This document shows positions 46,729-57,942 of a DNA stretch of 64,000 nucleotides, piece by piece. The position numbers and the translations under genes are program-made. This DNA is from Areca catechu. Taxonomy: Eukaryota; Streptophyta; Magnoliopsida; Arecales; Arecaceae. Position 1 is the stretch's first letter. Every line of letters begins with the position of its first letter. Where the stretch lies: the NCBI GenBank assembly GCA_021397845.1, contig CM038038.1, positions 67,192,748-67,256,747 on the forward strand. The letters run 5' to 3'. The notes under the pieces are model-generated. The model was not told the origin of the DNA. It was given only the letters and a program-made list of their open reading frames with translations, and did not search any database.

Positions 46729-48425
46729 GCCAACTTGGGTCCTCTAAGGTTAGCATTCAAAATGGTTCCTTTTGGAACCCACACTTTACCAAAAGAATTA
46801 ATTTTTCTTAAATTGCATTGAAAGGATTTATGACCTAGCTTTTTACATGAAAAATAAGTAATGTTAGATGATGTAGGTACAAAAAAGTTTTTGAAATACT
46901 TTTATTACTTCTATGGTCTATAGCCTAATCCTGTTTTATTAAAAATGGCTCTTTGGCTATTCAAAAGTAGATTTAATTTTTCTAAACTATAGATAAATTT
47001 TTCAACAAAAGGCTTTATTTTTTCAAGTTCATTTTTATACTTAGCATTTTCCAATTCTAAATCTTTATTTTTCTTTAAGAAATCACCATTTAAAATAATA
47101 TTCTTAGATCTTTTCAAAACTTCATTTTTCATTGACAAAGCATTGTTTTTCTTTTCTAAAACATATAATTTAGATTTCAAATTTCTAACTTCATTTAGCA
47201 AAGAATTGTTTTCAAGAGAAAGACTTTTTGCATGCTTTTTCAACTTTTTTATTTTCACTCAAAATCAGTTTATAATCATGCATGAGTTTATCAAAAGCAT
47301 TTCTAAGCTCATCAAATATAAAATCAATTTCGATATTGAAATTTACCTCATCATGGTCTTGATGTGCCATTAAACAGATATTTGCTATTTCTATCTACTC
47401 TTGATCAGAACTGGAGTCTTCACTGTCACTCCAGGTGGCCATCATTGCTTTCTTTCTTAATTTGTTCCTAGACTTCTTAAGGAGAGGGCAATCAAACTTG
47501 TAGTGACCCGGCTTCTTGCACTCGAAGCATGTAGGTATTTCCTTCTCCTTTTCCTTATCTTTTTCTTTCTCTTTCTCTTTTCCTTTTTCTTTTGATTGAT
47601 ATTTCTTCTTGTAAGGAAACTTCCTCCTCTTTATGAATCTTCTGAATATCCTTGCAAGGAGGGCTTCTTCATCTTCTTCTTCTTCTTCGAACTCATCTAT
47701 TAAGGATTCTTCTTGTATGTTTGATTTGAAAGCAATCCCCTTCTTCTTTTTGTCCATGTCCATTGATTTTTGTTTCAAATTTAGCTCATAAGTCATGAGC
47801 GATCCAACCAGCTGCTTTAGAGGTAGTTTGTCAACGTCCTTGGCTTCTTAAATTGCAGTCACCTTCGGATCCCACGATGTTGGAAGCGACTTGAGGATTT
47901 TATTCACAAGATTAGCGTTAGACATTACCTTTCCAAGACTTCTCATTCCATTTATAATATTTGTGAATCTTGTGTATATATCAGTGATAGATTCATTAGG
48001 TTCCATTCGGAACATCTCATATGTGTGCACTAACATATTCATTTAGTATTTTTCACTTGATCGATACCCTCATGGATAACTTCAAGTGTGTACCATATTT
48101 CTTTAGCAGAGGTGCATGTAGATATCCTATTGAATTCACTAGGATCTAATACATAATAGAGGAGATTCATTGCCTTAGCATTGATCTCAGATTGCTTAAT
48201 GTCATTTTCATACCAATCCTCTTCGAGCTTTGGGATGGAAACATCATTAACCACTACTGAAAAAATATGAGGACCTTTATCTACCACTCTCCACAAATTA
48301 TAATCAATAGAATGTATATAAATTCTCATCCAAGTTTTCCAATATGTATAATTTGATCCATTAAAAAATGGAGGTCTATTTGAGGCTTGACCCTCAACTA
48401 TGCTAGTACCAATTGGGGCTGCCAT
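46729..48425 (-). pseudogene. gag: Element C gag, broken
   Basis: Minus-strand start ATG 48425 (MAAPIGTS), the Sirevirus gag domain with NYTYWKTWMRIYIHS (residues about 25-40). A frame break occurs near 48040 and a stop between 47848 and 47796. There is a Lys/Glu-rich tract and an intact CCHC knuckle CFECKKPGHYKFDC at about 47482-47523. A coiled-coil C-terminal part (47258-46911) has another frame change. The last codons lie beyond E at 38839-38870. Binds and packages element RNA in intact relatives; not functional here. Confidence 0.88.
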
Positions 48426-48467
48426 AGATCTTTACTAAAGGCGGTAAAGCCTATACACTGAGAACAG

Positions 48468-48480
48468 GGCTCTGATACCA
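48468..48480 (-). other. Element C primer-binding site
   Basis: Minus strand TGGTATCAGAGCC two bases inside the 5' LTR; perfect initiator tRNA-Met site. Confidence 0.92.
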
Positions 48481-48482
48481 CT

Positions 48483-50045
48483 TGTTGCCCAGTAAGCAAC
48501 CCAAGAGAGCAGGTGAATTGGGTCTTTAAAATAAAATTACTTAATGCAATGCAATGCTAATCAATTCAAGCCAACAACTAATTAAGCAAGATACTAAGAA
48601 TTCAATTGTAATGCTCTTGAATCAAAAATGTAGCAAAAATAAAGAGCAATAAAATAATTGCAAGTAGAGAGATCAATCAACCACAAAGACCAAGAAATAT
48701 AGTGATTCGATGCTATCTAATGCAGCTACATCCACTTCTCAAGATCCTCTTAGAAATTCACTATAATCACACCGATTATAGTTGATTAATTTTGCGGGCT
48801 TACTAATCAAAAATCTAACTTGTTTTCACAAGGCTAACAAGTCAAAACCTCACTTGGTTTTACGGGCTAACCACCAACCTCCCTTGATTTTCCGAGCTAA
48901 CCAAGAACCTAAACAGTTTTCAAAGGCTCACCAATGACCTCCCTTGGTTATACAATAGGCTAACCAAAAACCTTTACAACAAAACAAGTTTAGAAATAGA
49001 GAAACAATATAAGCTTTCTAAACAAAAGCGGGTATCTCTTTGAAGCTCGATGTAGAAGTGCTTTGAACTTGTTGAAGCCTCTTGAATGCTCAAAAATAGA
49101 TGATCTTTAATGCTCTTGAAGGCTCTTGAATGCTTGGAGGCTTGCTATTGCTTGAGAGTGGTTGAATATTCAAAGAATAGGAGTTAAAGCTCACTTTTCT
49201 TCTCTCTTGAATGCTCTTATTTCATTCTCATCAATGGTATTCAATAATTATCAGTTTGATTTGATTTGGAGCATATATATACTTTTCCAAGGTCTCAAAT
49301 CCTGTTTCTAGCCATTAGACTTGAAAAACTTGCCATTGGAGGGCAAAAGGGTCGAGTTCTGCGTTTGAAAAACAAGCCATTACTGTTCTCAGAACTCCAT
49401 GTGTCGACACTTCAGGCTGTGAGTCGACACTTCATGTCAACACTTGAACTTCTTGAGTCAACACCTAGTTCAAATATCTTCAATCTAGTCTTCTGGAAAT
49501 CTCAGATGTATCGACACTTTCTCAGGTGAGTCGACCCTTTGAGTCGACACTTAGCTTCCATATGTCGACACTTTAGCAGTTCTTCATTTTCAGCAAGTTA
49601 TGTGGCTTGAAAATCTCAGGCGATGAGTTGATCCATGCATCGATAGTTTGAGTCAACACTTCAGGTCTATGTGTTGACACTTCAGCCATGCCATTTAAAA
49701 CATACTTATATACTAGCTTGAGTCGACACTTCACCTTTATGTGTCGATACTTAGTATCATGTGTCTACACTTTGAGTCGACACCTCATAGAAATCTTCAC
49801 AGAAAAGTCTAAATTTGAGCTGAAATAGATTTCTACTTAACTCAATTGTCCATCCAAGCAATCTTTAATTGTCCAAGTCCTCTTTGAGCAAATCTTTTTA
49901 TTCAAACTTGGTTTACTTCAATCAAATAAACTTCTTCAAATTTGTGAGCACCTTCTTCAACAAAAACACACTTCAAAGAAACCATTAGTACTCAACTTAT
50001 ACTTAACAATTTTGCTTATCATCAAAATTAATAACAGAGTCAACA
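48483..50045 (-). repeat. Element C 5' LTR
   Basis: 1563 bp, pair of 17255-18844. Palindrome array 49399-49785, TATA-like 49272-49283, hairpin array about 48761-48975. Followed by gtttc (50046-50050). Confidence 0.95.
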
Positions 50046-51021
50046 GTTTCTCATCAGGGGTGCCTTCTCATCTTATCCCCACACCTTTTGGATTTAAATG
50101 ACTAGTCAAAGGGAATAAGAGGGTGATGTGAAATGGGAAAAGGAGTAGCGCGCGCAGATGAAGAGTCGTGTCTCTTCATCTGTGCATGGTTCTTAGGCAA
50201 AGTCCTTCTGCTCTCAGGACTCAGCTCTTCCCATGATTTTTATAAATCTAAAATGATGCCTCCATCCATTCTTCTTAACTGATAGATGCCATATGGAACA
50301 TAGAAATTTAATCTAGAAAGGGAAAGAACATAGATAAGACTATTCAATCCTGAAGAGTCTTATGAGATATAAAATAACATATCTGATAAAAGATGTCAGG
50401 ATGGTTTTCACGCCCCTTGAAATATTATTTAAAGGGGGTACGGTGAAATGAGAAAGAGAGTTTTTGGTCATCAAAAAACAGGAATCCCATTTTCCCAAGA
50501 GTCTGTCGGTCTGAGTGTTCTTCTACTTCTCCCTTCCTCCTTCTTACTTTAGGACAAGACTTGTCTTGTTAAGACAGTCTTTTCTACTCGGACAAGGCTT
50601 AGTTTTAGGACATAAGCCTAAGGAGTCCTAGAAAAGAGTTGTCATAAGACCAAGAGTGGTGTAGGACAGTGTTCTTAGTACCTGACAATAGGACAGGGTG
50701 TCATACAGTGGTCTAAGGTCCAAAGGTTGTCCTAAGAGTTCTATTGAAGCAAGCAACCCCGGTAAGGATTCTTCCTTGGACCATTCTCATGTGGATCATC
50801 GTTGGAGGGCTTGTACTTGTGGGCCTCATGGAAAGGATTGGATTTCAGCGATCCAGGTATATTTTTCTGACTTCATTTATGTTTCATTAATTGGTATTGC
50901 ATAAGGGGTTCCTGAGAATTAGGGTTTTCTAGCTAATTAGGGATTCATACTTAGAATTTTTGTTTTGAGATTCACTTCCACATGCTGCATGATTCCCGAT
51001 GCCCTGGGAGAATTCCTATCA
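50046..51021 (+). repeat. Element A 3' LTR, second part
   Basis: Matches 547-1004 and 9923-10457 and crosses the B insertion point uninterrupted (near 50499), showing the empty target. Ends cctatca. Confidence 0.9.
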
Positions 51022-51433
51022 ATTAGTAGCCTCTACCTCCAATCCGAGGAATTACACTTAATTCCTTAGTGGGTACTAGAATTCTAAAGGTGCCACATGA
51101 GCCTGACTTTGGCCAGCTCATCCACGTGAACCTAAAGGTAGGTTCAATTAACCAATTTCTTCTTCTAAGCAATTTCTAGTATTTCAAATTTTGCCCCAGG
51201 AGTACTTCAATCGGCCTTTAGACTTCCTGCTAAACAAGGTCTTGGTTAGGTCTAACTATTAACATGACTAAATTCAGTGCTTCTAACTAATGAATGATCA
51301 AGCTTGACTTTGGTCGGCTCACCTAGCCACCATCAAGAGAGTTGCACTGAGCCATCATATTATGAATGGCAATTCCAATAGGCTGATGACCACCCATACT
51401 TTGGTACTGCCAATGATCTCCCAACTAAAGGAC
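51022..51433. other. Unassigned flank between A and G
   Basis: 412 bp in which I see no gene or known element end. Two diverged copies of gcttgactttggycrgctca occur at about 51102 and 51302. The last five bases, aggac, precede G. It may be part of an older element. Confidence 0.4.
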
Positions 51434-51689
51434 TGTTGACTCTACTAATTGCTTTTGATGATAAGCAAAATAGTTAAGTATAAGCTGAGGACTAATGATT
51501 TGCTTTAGATATGTTTTTATTGAAAGGGTGCTCACAAAATTTGAAGAAGCCAAGTTGTTTTGAAGAAGCCAAGTTTGTGACGAAAAGATTGATCAAAAGA
51601 AGACTTGGACACTTATGAGATGGTTGAATGGATAGCTAAGTTAAGTAGAAACTTGTTCTAGCTCAAAATCAGCAGTTTCTGTGTATTTT

Positions 51690-52072
51690 TTAATGATGTG
51701 TCGAATCAAAGTGTCGACACATGACATGAAGTGTCGACACATGGAAATGAAGTGTCGACTCAAGCCGGTATGAAGCAAAGTTTCAATTGGCACAGATGAA
51801 GTGTCCACACATGGCCTAATGTGTCGACTCAAGGTGTCGACACATGGATCAACACATCACCTAAGACTTTCAAGCCACAAAACTTGTAGAAGTTAAAGGA
51901 ACAGTTGAAGTGTCGACACATGAAAGTACGGTGTCGATTCAAAGTATCGACTCAACTGAGAAGGTGTCGACACATCTAAGATTTTTAGAGAATCTGAATG
52001 GAGCATTTTAAACTATGTGTTGACTCAAGAAGAACATGTGTCGACTCAACTGAGGAAGTGTCGACACATGGA
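51690..52072 (+). repeat. GTGTCGACAC palindrome array in G 5' LTR
   Basis: Six exact GTGTCGACAC copies plus about seven variants such as GTGTCGACTC, many followed by ATG. Lies just upstream of the TATA-like box. The array recurs at about 61470-61860. Confidence 0.88.
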
Positions 52073-52186
52073 GTTCTGACAACAGTAACGGCTAGATTTT
52101 TCAAGCGCAGAACTCGCCCAAATGCCCTCCAATGGCTAGTTGTTCAAGTGTAACGGCTAGATTTTGATTTTCGGGGCTTGGAAAGG

Positions 52187-52196
52187 TATTTATATG
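52187..52196 (+). promoter_or_regulatory. TATA-like box of G 5' LTR
   Basis: tatttatatg; equivalent at about 61975-61984 in the shared LTR. Transcripts would start near 52220 and contain the hairpin array. Confidence 0.6.
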
Positions 52197-52489
52197 CTCA
52201 AAATCAAATCAAAATAAAAGATATTGAATATCCTTAAAGAGTTTTGAGAAAAGAGAAGAGAAGAGAGCTTTAACTCCAATTCATTGAAGTCTAAACCACT
52301 CTCAAGTCAAAGAAAACCTCCAAGCAATTAAGAGCCTTCAAGAGCATTGAAGATCATCCATACTTAGGCATTCAAAAGGCTTCAACAAGGGCAAAGCAAC
52401 CCTATATCGAGCTACATCGACTTATTTGCTTTATTATTGAAAGCTTACATTGGTTCTTTATTTCTAAATCTTATTTCTTGTAAGGGTTC

Positions 52490-52754
52490 TTGGTTAGCCT
52501 ATTGGAATACCAAGGAAGGTTATTGGTAAGCCTTGAAAACCAATTAAGTTGGTGGTTAGCCCGCAAAATCACTAAGGTTCTTGGTTAGCCCAGAAAACCA
52601 AGGAAGGTTGTTGGTTAGCCTTGTGAAAAATAATTAAGTTCTTGGTAAGCCCGTAAAACCAAGTGAGGTTGTGACTTGTGAGCCTTGTAAAATAAGTCGG
52701 GTTTTGATTAGTGAGCCCAGAAAATTAATCGGCTGTAATCGTGTGATTATAGTG
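52490..52754 (+). repeat. Constant-loop hairpin array in G 5' LTR
   Basis: Stems: CTTGGT/ACCAAG (52490-52515), ATTGGT/ACCAAT (52523-52545), GTGGT with a decayed partner (52553-52573), CTTGGT/ACCAAG (52581-52603), TTGGT decayed (52612), CTTGGT/ACCAAG (52642-52664), GACTT/AAGTC (52674-52699), GATTAGT/ATTAATC (52707-52731), CTGTAATC/GATTATAG (52734-52754). All but the first and last have loops near AGCCYnnnAAA. Confidence 0.88.
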
Positions 52755-53039
52755 AATTTCCAAGGGTATCTTGGGAAGTGGATGTAGGTGCATTATTGGC
52801 ACCGAACCACTATAGCTTTTGGTATTTGTGATTGCTTGATCTCTCTCTCTTTCCTCTTTATTTATTGCTTTTAATTTTTGCTGCACTTATATCTTAGAGC
52901 ATTGTATTTGATTCATAGTACCTTGATTTATATATTTGTTGGATTGGATTGCTTTCATTGAGCTTGTAATTTATGATTAGCTTAAATTTTTTAGAGTCCC
53001 AATTCATCCCTCCTCTTGGATTGCTTTCTGGGCAACAAG

Positions 53040-53052
53040 TGGTATCAGAGCC
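53040..53052 (+). other. Element G primer-binding site
   Basis: TGGTATCAGAGCC two bases after the LTR; perfect. Confidence 0.93.
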
Positions 53053-53094
53053 TTGTTCTCAGTATATAGGCTTTACCACCTTGAGTAAAGATCC

Positions 53095-54821
53095 ATGGCA
53101 GCCCTAATTGGTACTAGTGTAGTTGAGGGACAAGCTTCAAATAGACCTCCATTTTTTAATGAAACAAATTATACTTATTGGAAAACTAGGATGAGAATTT
53201 ATATGCATTCTATTGATTACAATTTATGGAAAGTTGTTGATAAAGGTCCTCATATTCCTTCAATGGTGGTTAATGGTGTTTCCATCCCAAAACTTGAAGA
53301 GGATTGGGATGAAAATGATATTAAACAATCTGAGATCAATGCTAAGGCAATGAATCTCCTTTATTATGCATTAGATCCTAGTGAATTTAATAGGATATCT
53401 ATATAAATATCTGCCAAAGAAATATGGGACACACTTGAAGTTAGCCATGAGGGTACCGATCAAGTGAAGAACACTAAGGTTCATATGTTAGTGCACACAT
53501 ATGAAATGTTCCGGATGGACCCTAATGAATCTATCACTGATATGTATACACATTTCACAAATATAGTTAATGGTATGAAAAATCTTGGTAAAGTCATGAC
53601 TAATGCTGATCTTGTGAATAAGATTCTTAGGTCACTTCCAACGTCATGGGATCCAAAGGTGACCGCAATTCAAGAAACAAAGGATGTGGATAAGCTATCT
53701 CTTGAGTAGCTAGTGGGATCCCTCATGACTTACGAGCTCAATCTAAAGAAGAAATCTATGGACATGGACAAGAAGAAAAAGGGGATTGCTTTCAAGTCAA
53801 ATATTCAAGAAGAATCATCGATTGATGAGTCCGAAGATGAAGAAGAAGAAGAAGGTGAAGAAGCCCTCCTTGCACGAAAGTTTAGAAGATTCATGAAGAG
53901 GAGAAAGTTTTCCAACAAAAAGAAATATCAATCCAAGAAAAAGGGAAAAGAAAAAGAAAAAGAGAAAGAGAAAGAAAAGGAGAAGGAAGTACCTATATGC
54001 TTCGAGTGCAAGAAGCCAGGACATTACAAGTTTGACTGTCCTCTCCTCAAGAAATTAAGAAAGAAATTAAGGAAGAAAGCAATGATGGCCACTTGGAGTG
54101 ACAGCGAAGACTCCAGTTCAGAAGAAGAGCAGAATGAAGTTACGAATCACTGTTTCATGGTGCATCAAGATAATGATGAGGTATGTTCTGACTCTGAAAT
54201 TGATTTCACTTTTGATGAACTTAGGAATGCTTTTGAAGAATTAATGCATGACCATAAATTAGTTTTATCTGAAAATAAGAAATTGAAAAAGCATGCAAAT
54301 AGTTTCTCCTTAGAAAATAACTCTTTACTAAATGATGTTAGTTCTTTAAAAATTAAGTTAGATGTTTTGGAAAAGAAGAATAATGATTTAAGTATGTAAA
54401 ATGAAGTTTTAAAAAGACCTAAAAATGTTATGTCTAACAATGATCTTTTAAAGAAAAATAAGGATTTAGAACTTGAAAATACTAAACACAAAAATGAACT
54501 TGAAAAGTTAAAGCCTTTTGTTGACAAATTTACTTATAGTTCAGAAAAGTTAAACTTACTTTTAAAAAATCAAACAGTGATTTATAATAAGGCAGGTTTA
54601 GGATATAAACCACAAAAGTAACAAAAGTATTTCAAAAACTTTTTTATACCTGCATCATCTAGCATTACCTGTTTTACTTACAAAAAATTAGGTCATAAAT
54701 CATATCAATATAATTTTAGAAAAATCATGTCTTTTGGTAAAGTATGGGTTCCAAAATGAACCATTTTAAATGCTAACCCTAAAGGACCCAAGTTGGCTTG
54801 GGTACCTAAAAACAAAGCCTG
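53095..54821 (+). pseudogene. gag: Element G gag, three or more in-frame stops
   Basis: All in one frame from ATG 53095: gag domain (NYTYWKTRMRIYMHS at about residues 25-40) and Lys/Glu-rich tract. CCHC knuckle CFECKKPGHYKFDC is at about 53998-54039, then a long coiled-coil part and a decayed second knuckle (CFTYKKLGHKSY). Stops at 53404-53406, 53707-53709, 54397-54399 and 54619-54621. The frame ends with AWVPKNKA-TGA at about 54819-54821. Only point lesions are seen, so decay is recent to moderate. Confidence 0.9.
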
Positions 54822-54833
54822 ATCTTATTACAG

Positions 54834-57800
54834 GTGTGTCTTGCAACCAAGGAAAACAAACAAGTTTGGTATCTTGATAGTGGTTGCTCAAGGCACATGA
54901 CTGGAGATGTGAAGAAATTCACTTCTCTTGAAGCTTTGAATGGAGGGAGTGTGACCTTCGATGATAATGGTAAAGGAAAAATCATTGGTATTGGTATGGT
55001 TCACATAACTCCTTCTAATAGTATTAATAATGTACTTTTAGTAGATGGTTTAAAGCATAATCTTTTAAGCATTAGTCAGTTCTGTGATAAAGGTTTTCAA
55101 GTAGTTTTCAAATCATCATACTACATGATTACTAGTCCAGATATAAATGGAGTACAATCCATTAAAAAAAGGCATGGAAATATTTATTTGGTAGACCTTG
55201 ATGATCTATCTTTACCTAATGGAGAATGCCTTGTTGCAATGAATTCTACTAAGAAAGAGACTAGTTGGTTATGGCACAGAAGATTAGGGCATGCTAGCAT
55301 GTATCTCATTTCAAAACTTAGTAAAAAGAATTTAGTTAGAGATTTACCTGAAATTCATTTTGAAAAAGATAGAATTTGCCAAGCATGTCAATTTGGTAAA
55401 CAAGTCAAAACTTCTTTTAAACAAAAAGGATTTATAACTACTAGTAGACCACTTGAACTACTTCATATGGATCTCTTTGGACCAACTAGAATATCAAGTT
55501 TAGGAGGAAAGAGATATGGATTTGTCATTGTGGATGATTTTTCAAGATTCACTTGGATTTTCTTTCTAGCACAAAAAGATGAATTATTTTTTATATTTAT
55601 AAAATTTTATAGAAAAGTTTTAAACAAAAAAGGTGTTTCAGTCATTTGTATTCGTAGTGATCACGGAACTGAATTTGAAAATCAAGATTTCGAAAACTTT
55701 TACAATGAAAAAGGTATAGAACATAATTTTTCTGCACCTAGGACACCTCAGCAGAATGGGATGGTAGAAAGAAAAAATCATACTTTGGAAGAAATGCCAC
55801 GCACTAAGCTTTGTAAAAACAATTTGCCAAGATATTTTTGGACTGAAGCTATAAATATAGCCTGTTATGTTTTAAATCAAGTTTTAATTCGCCCTATTTT
55901 AAAGAAAACTTCATTGAGCTTTGGAACCAAAAAAAACCAACTTTGAAATATTTTCGAGTTTTTGGTTGTAAATGTTTTGTTTTGAATAATGGAAAATATC
56001 ATCTTAGAAAGTTCGATGCCAAGTCTGATGAAGGTATCTTCTTAGGATACTCTACATCAAGCAGGGCATACAGAGTATTTAATAAATGAACTTTGGTTGT
56101 AGAAGAGTCAGTGCATGTTGTATTTGAAGAATCTACTAACAAATCCTTGAGAAAAGAGGATACATCTGATGAATGTGCAGGTGCTGACAAGCTTCAAAAG
56201 CTGACACTGAATGATCAAGCTCAACCAAATGAAGAAAATAAGACAAGGATAAGAAAGAAGATGATACTCCAAAGCATCAAGATCTATCTAAGGAGTGGAG
56301 GTATGCTCATGGACACCCTAAAAAATTAATCTTAGGTGATCCATCTAAAGGGGTAAGAACTCGAGCTTCTATTAGAAATGAATGTGATTATATAGCATTT
56401 GTATCTCAAGTAGAACCTAAATATTTTGAAGAAGCTGAAAAAGACTCTAACTGGATCAATGCTATGCAAGAAGAACTAATCCAATTTGATAGAAATAATG
56501 TTTGGACACTTGTAGAAAGATCATCTAATGTTTCAATTATTGGCACTAAATGGGTATATAGGAATAAATTAGATGAAAATGGTATTGTTATTAGAAATAA
56601 AGCTAGGCTAGTTGCTAAAGGCTATAATCAGGTGGAAGGGATTGACTTTGATGAAACTTTTGTACCTGTTGCTAGACTTGAAGCAATTAGACTATTATTA
56701 GCATTTTCCTGTTTTATGAACTTCAAACTATTTCAAATGGATGTTAAGAGTGATTTCTTGAATGATTTTATAAATGAAAAGGTTTTTGTTGAACAAGCAC
56801 CTGGATTTGAAAATCATGTACATCCTGATCATGTTTTCAAATTACACAAAGCACTTTATGGATTAAAGCAAGCACCTAGAGCATGGTATGAAAGACTAAG
56901 CAAATTTCTTATTGAAAATAAATTTTCTAGAGAAAATGTTGACAAAACTCTATTTTTGAAAATGAAAGATAATGATTTATTAGTAGTACAAATATATGTT
57001 GATGACATCATTTTTGGTGCTACTAATGAAATTCTTTGTCAAGAGTTTGCTAAGCTAATGCAGGGTGAGTTCGAGATGAGCATGATGGAAGAACTAAATT
57101 TCTTTCTTGGACTCTAGATCAAGCAAACTATAAATGGTATCTTCATCAACCAAGCTAAGTACACAAGAGAAATCATTAAGAAGTTTGGAATGGCGACTAC
57201 TAAACCAATATGTACGTCTATGAGCCCCTCTTGTAGACTTGATAAAGATGAACATGGTAAATCTGTAGATCAAAAGTTATATAGAGGTATGATAGGCTCC
57301 TTATTGTATTTGATTGCTAGTAGACCAGATATAATGTTTAGTATTTGTATGTGTTCTAGATATCAGTCTGAACCTAAAGAATCACTTCTTATGACTGTTA
57401 AGCACATTATTAGATATCTATCTGGTACTATTAGTATTGGTTTATGGTATGATAGAAATTCATCTGCTGAATTGATTGGATATTCTGATGCAGATTTTGT
57501 TGGTTGTAGACTAGATAGAAAGAGTACTAGTGGAACTTGCCAATTTCTTGGGGTTAACTTAATCTCATGGTTTAGCAAGAAACAAACTTCAGTTGCACTA
57601 TCCACAGCTGAGGCTGAGTATATTGCAGCAGGAAGTTGTTGTGCTCAAATCCTGTGGATTAAGCAACAACTTGATGACTTTGGAATCAAGTTGACTAGTA
57701 CTCCTATTAAATATGATAATACCAGTGCTATTTGCTTGACTAAAAATCCTGTTCAACATTCTAGGAGCAAGCATATTGAAATTAGACATCATTTCATTAG

Positions 57801-57942
57801 GGATCATGTAGAAAACAATAATGTTTTGCTTGAATTTATCTATACTGAATTTTAATTAGCTGATATTTTAACTAAACCTCTTCTGGAAGATCGATTTTGT
57901 ATGATTAGAATAGAGCTTGGGATCATCAATCCGTTTGATTAA
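54834..57942 (+). pseudogene. pol: Element G pol (copia type), broken
   Basis: Counting from GTG 54834, in the -1 frame relative to gag: protease D15-S-G (LDSGCSRH); pre-integrase WLWHRRLGHA; integrase D213, D276, E312 (DD35E). A frameshift occurs near 55930 and another near 56250. The RT (56464-57117) has an intact IYVDDIIFG (YVDD), then a TAG at 57115-57117. RNase H (57190-57855) keeps DADFVG, STAEAEYIAAG and DNTSAI. There is a TAA at 57853-57855 and the natural end is TAA 57940-57942. Integrase and RT active sites are intact although the polyprotein is broken. Confidence 0.92.

Larger units (their letters stand above)
17255..50045 (-). mobile_element. Element C: Sirevirus-type Ty1/copia element, split by F, D and E
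   Basis: TG...CA ends with gtttc duplications at 17250-17254 and 50046-50050. On the minus strand: 5' LTR 48483-50045, primer site 48468-48480, gag, pol, third ORF, multiple polypurine tracts, 3' LTR 17255-18844. Removing F, D and E leaves about 11.25 kb, typical for Sireviruses. The third ORF downstream of pol and repeated G-rich tracts before the 3' LTR also fit that lineage. It is the same family as G and H. All its genes carry stops or frameshifts in addition to the insertions. Confidence 0.95.
1..51021 (+). mobile_element. Element A: degenerate Ty1/copia LTR retrotransposon, left end outside window
   Basis: This is the oldest host element of the nest. Bases 1-550 are repeated with small differences at 16695-17254, and 547-1004 plus 9923-10457 match 50043-51021, so these are the two LTRs, each split by later insertions. 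The internal domain is 10458-15801. Order of domains is gag, protease, integrase, RT, RNase H, which is the Ty1/copia order. The 3' LTR adds up to about 2.42 kb, long for a copia element with a 5.3-kb interior. B interrupts the 5' LTR and C the 3' LTR. The start of the 5' LTR lies upstream of the window, so A's own target duplication cannot be checked. Confidence 0.9.
51434..53037 (+). repeat. Element G 5' LTR
   Basis: 1604 bp TGTTGACTCT...GGGCAACA. Palindrome array 51690-52072, TATA-like tatttatatg 52187-52196, hairpin array 52490-52754. Confidence 0.95.

Noticed and set aside
51022..51433. Host gene or exon in the flank between A and G
   Set aside because: No ORF, splice-like structure or protein match is visible in 412 bp.
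51690..52072. Palindromic repeats as a CRISPR or satellite array
   Set aside because: Copies are short, irregularly spaced and within a defined LTR; no spacer structure or satellite periodicity.
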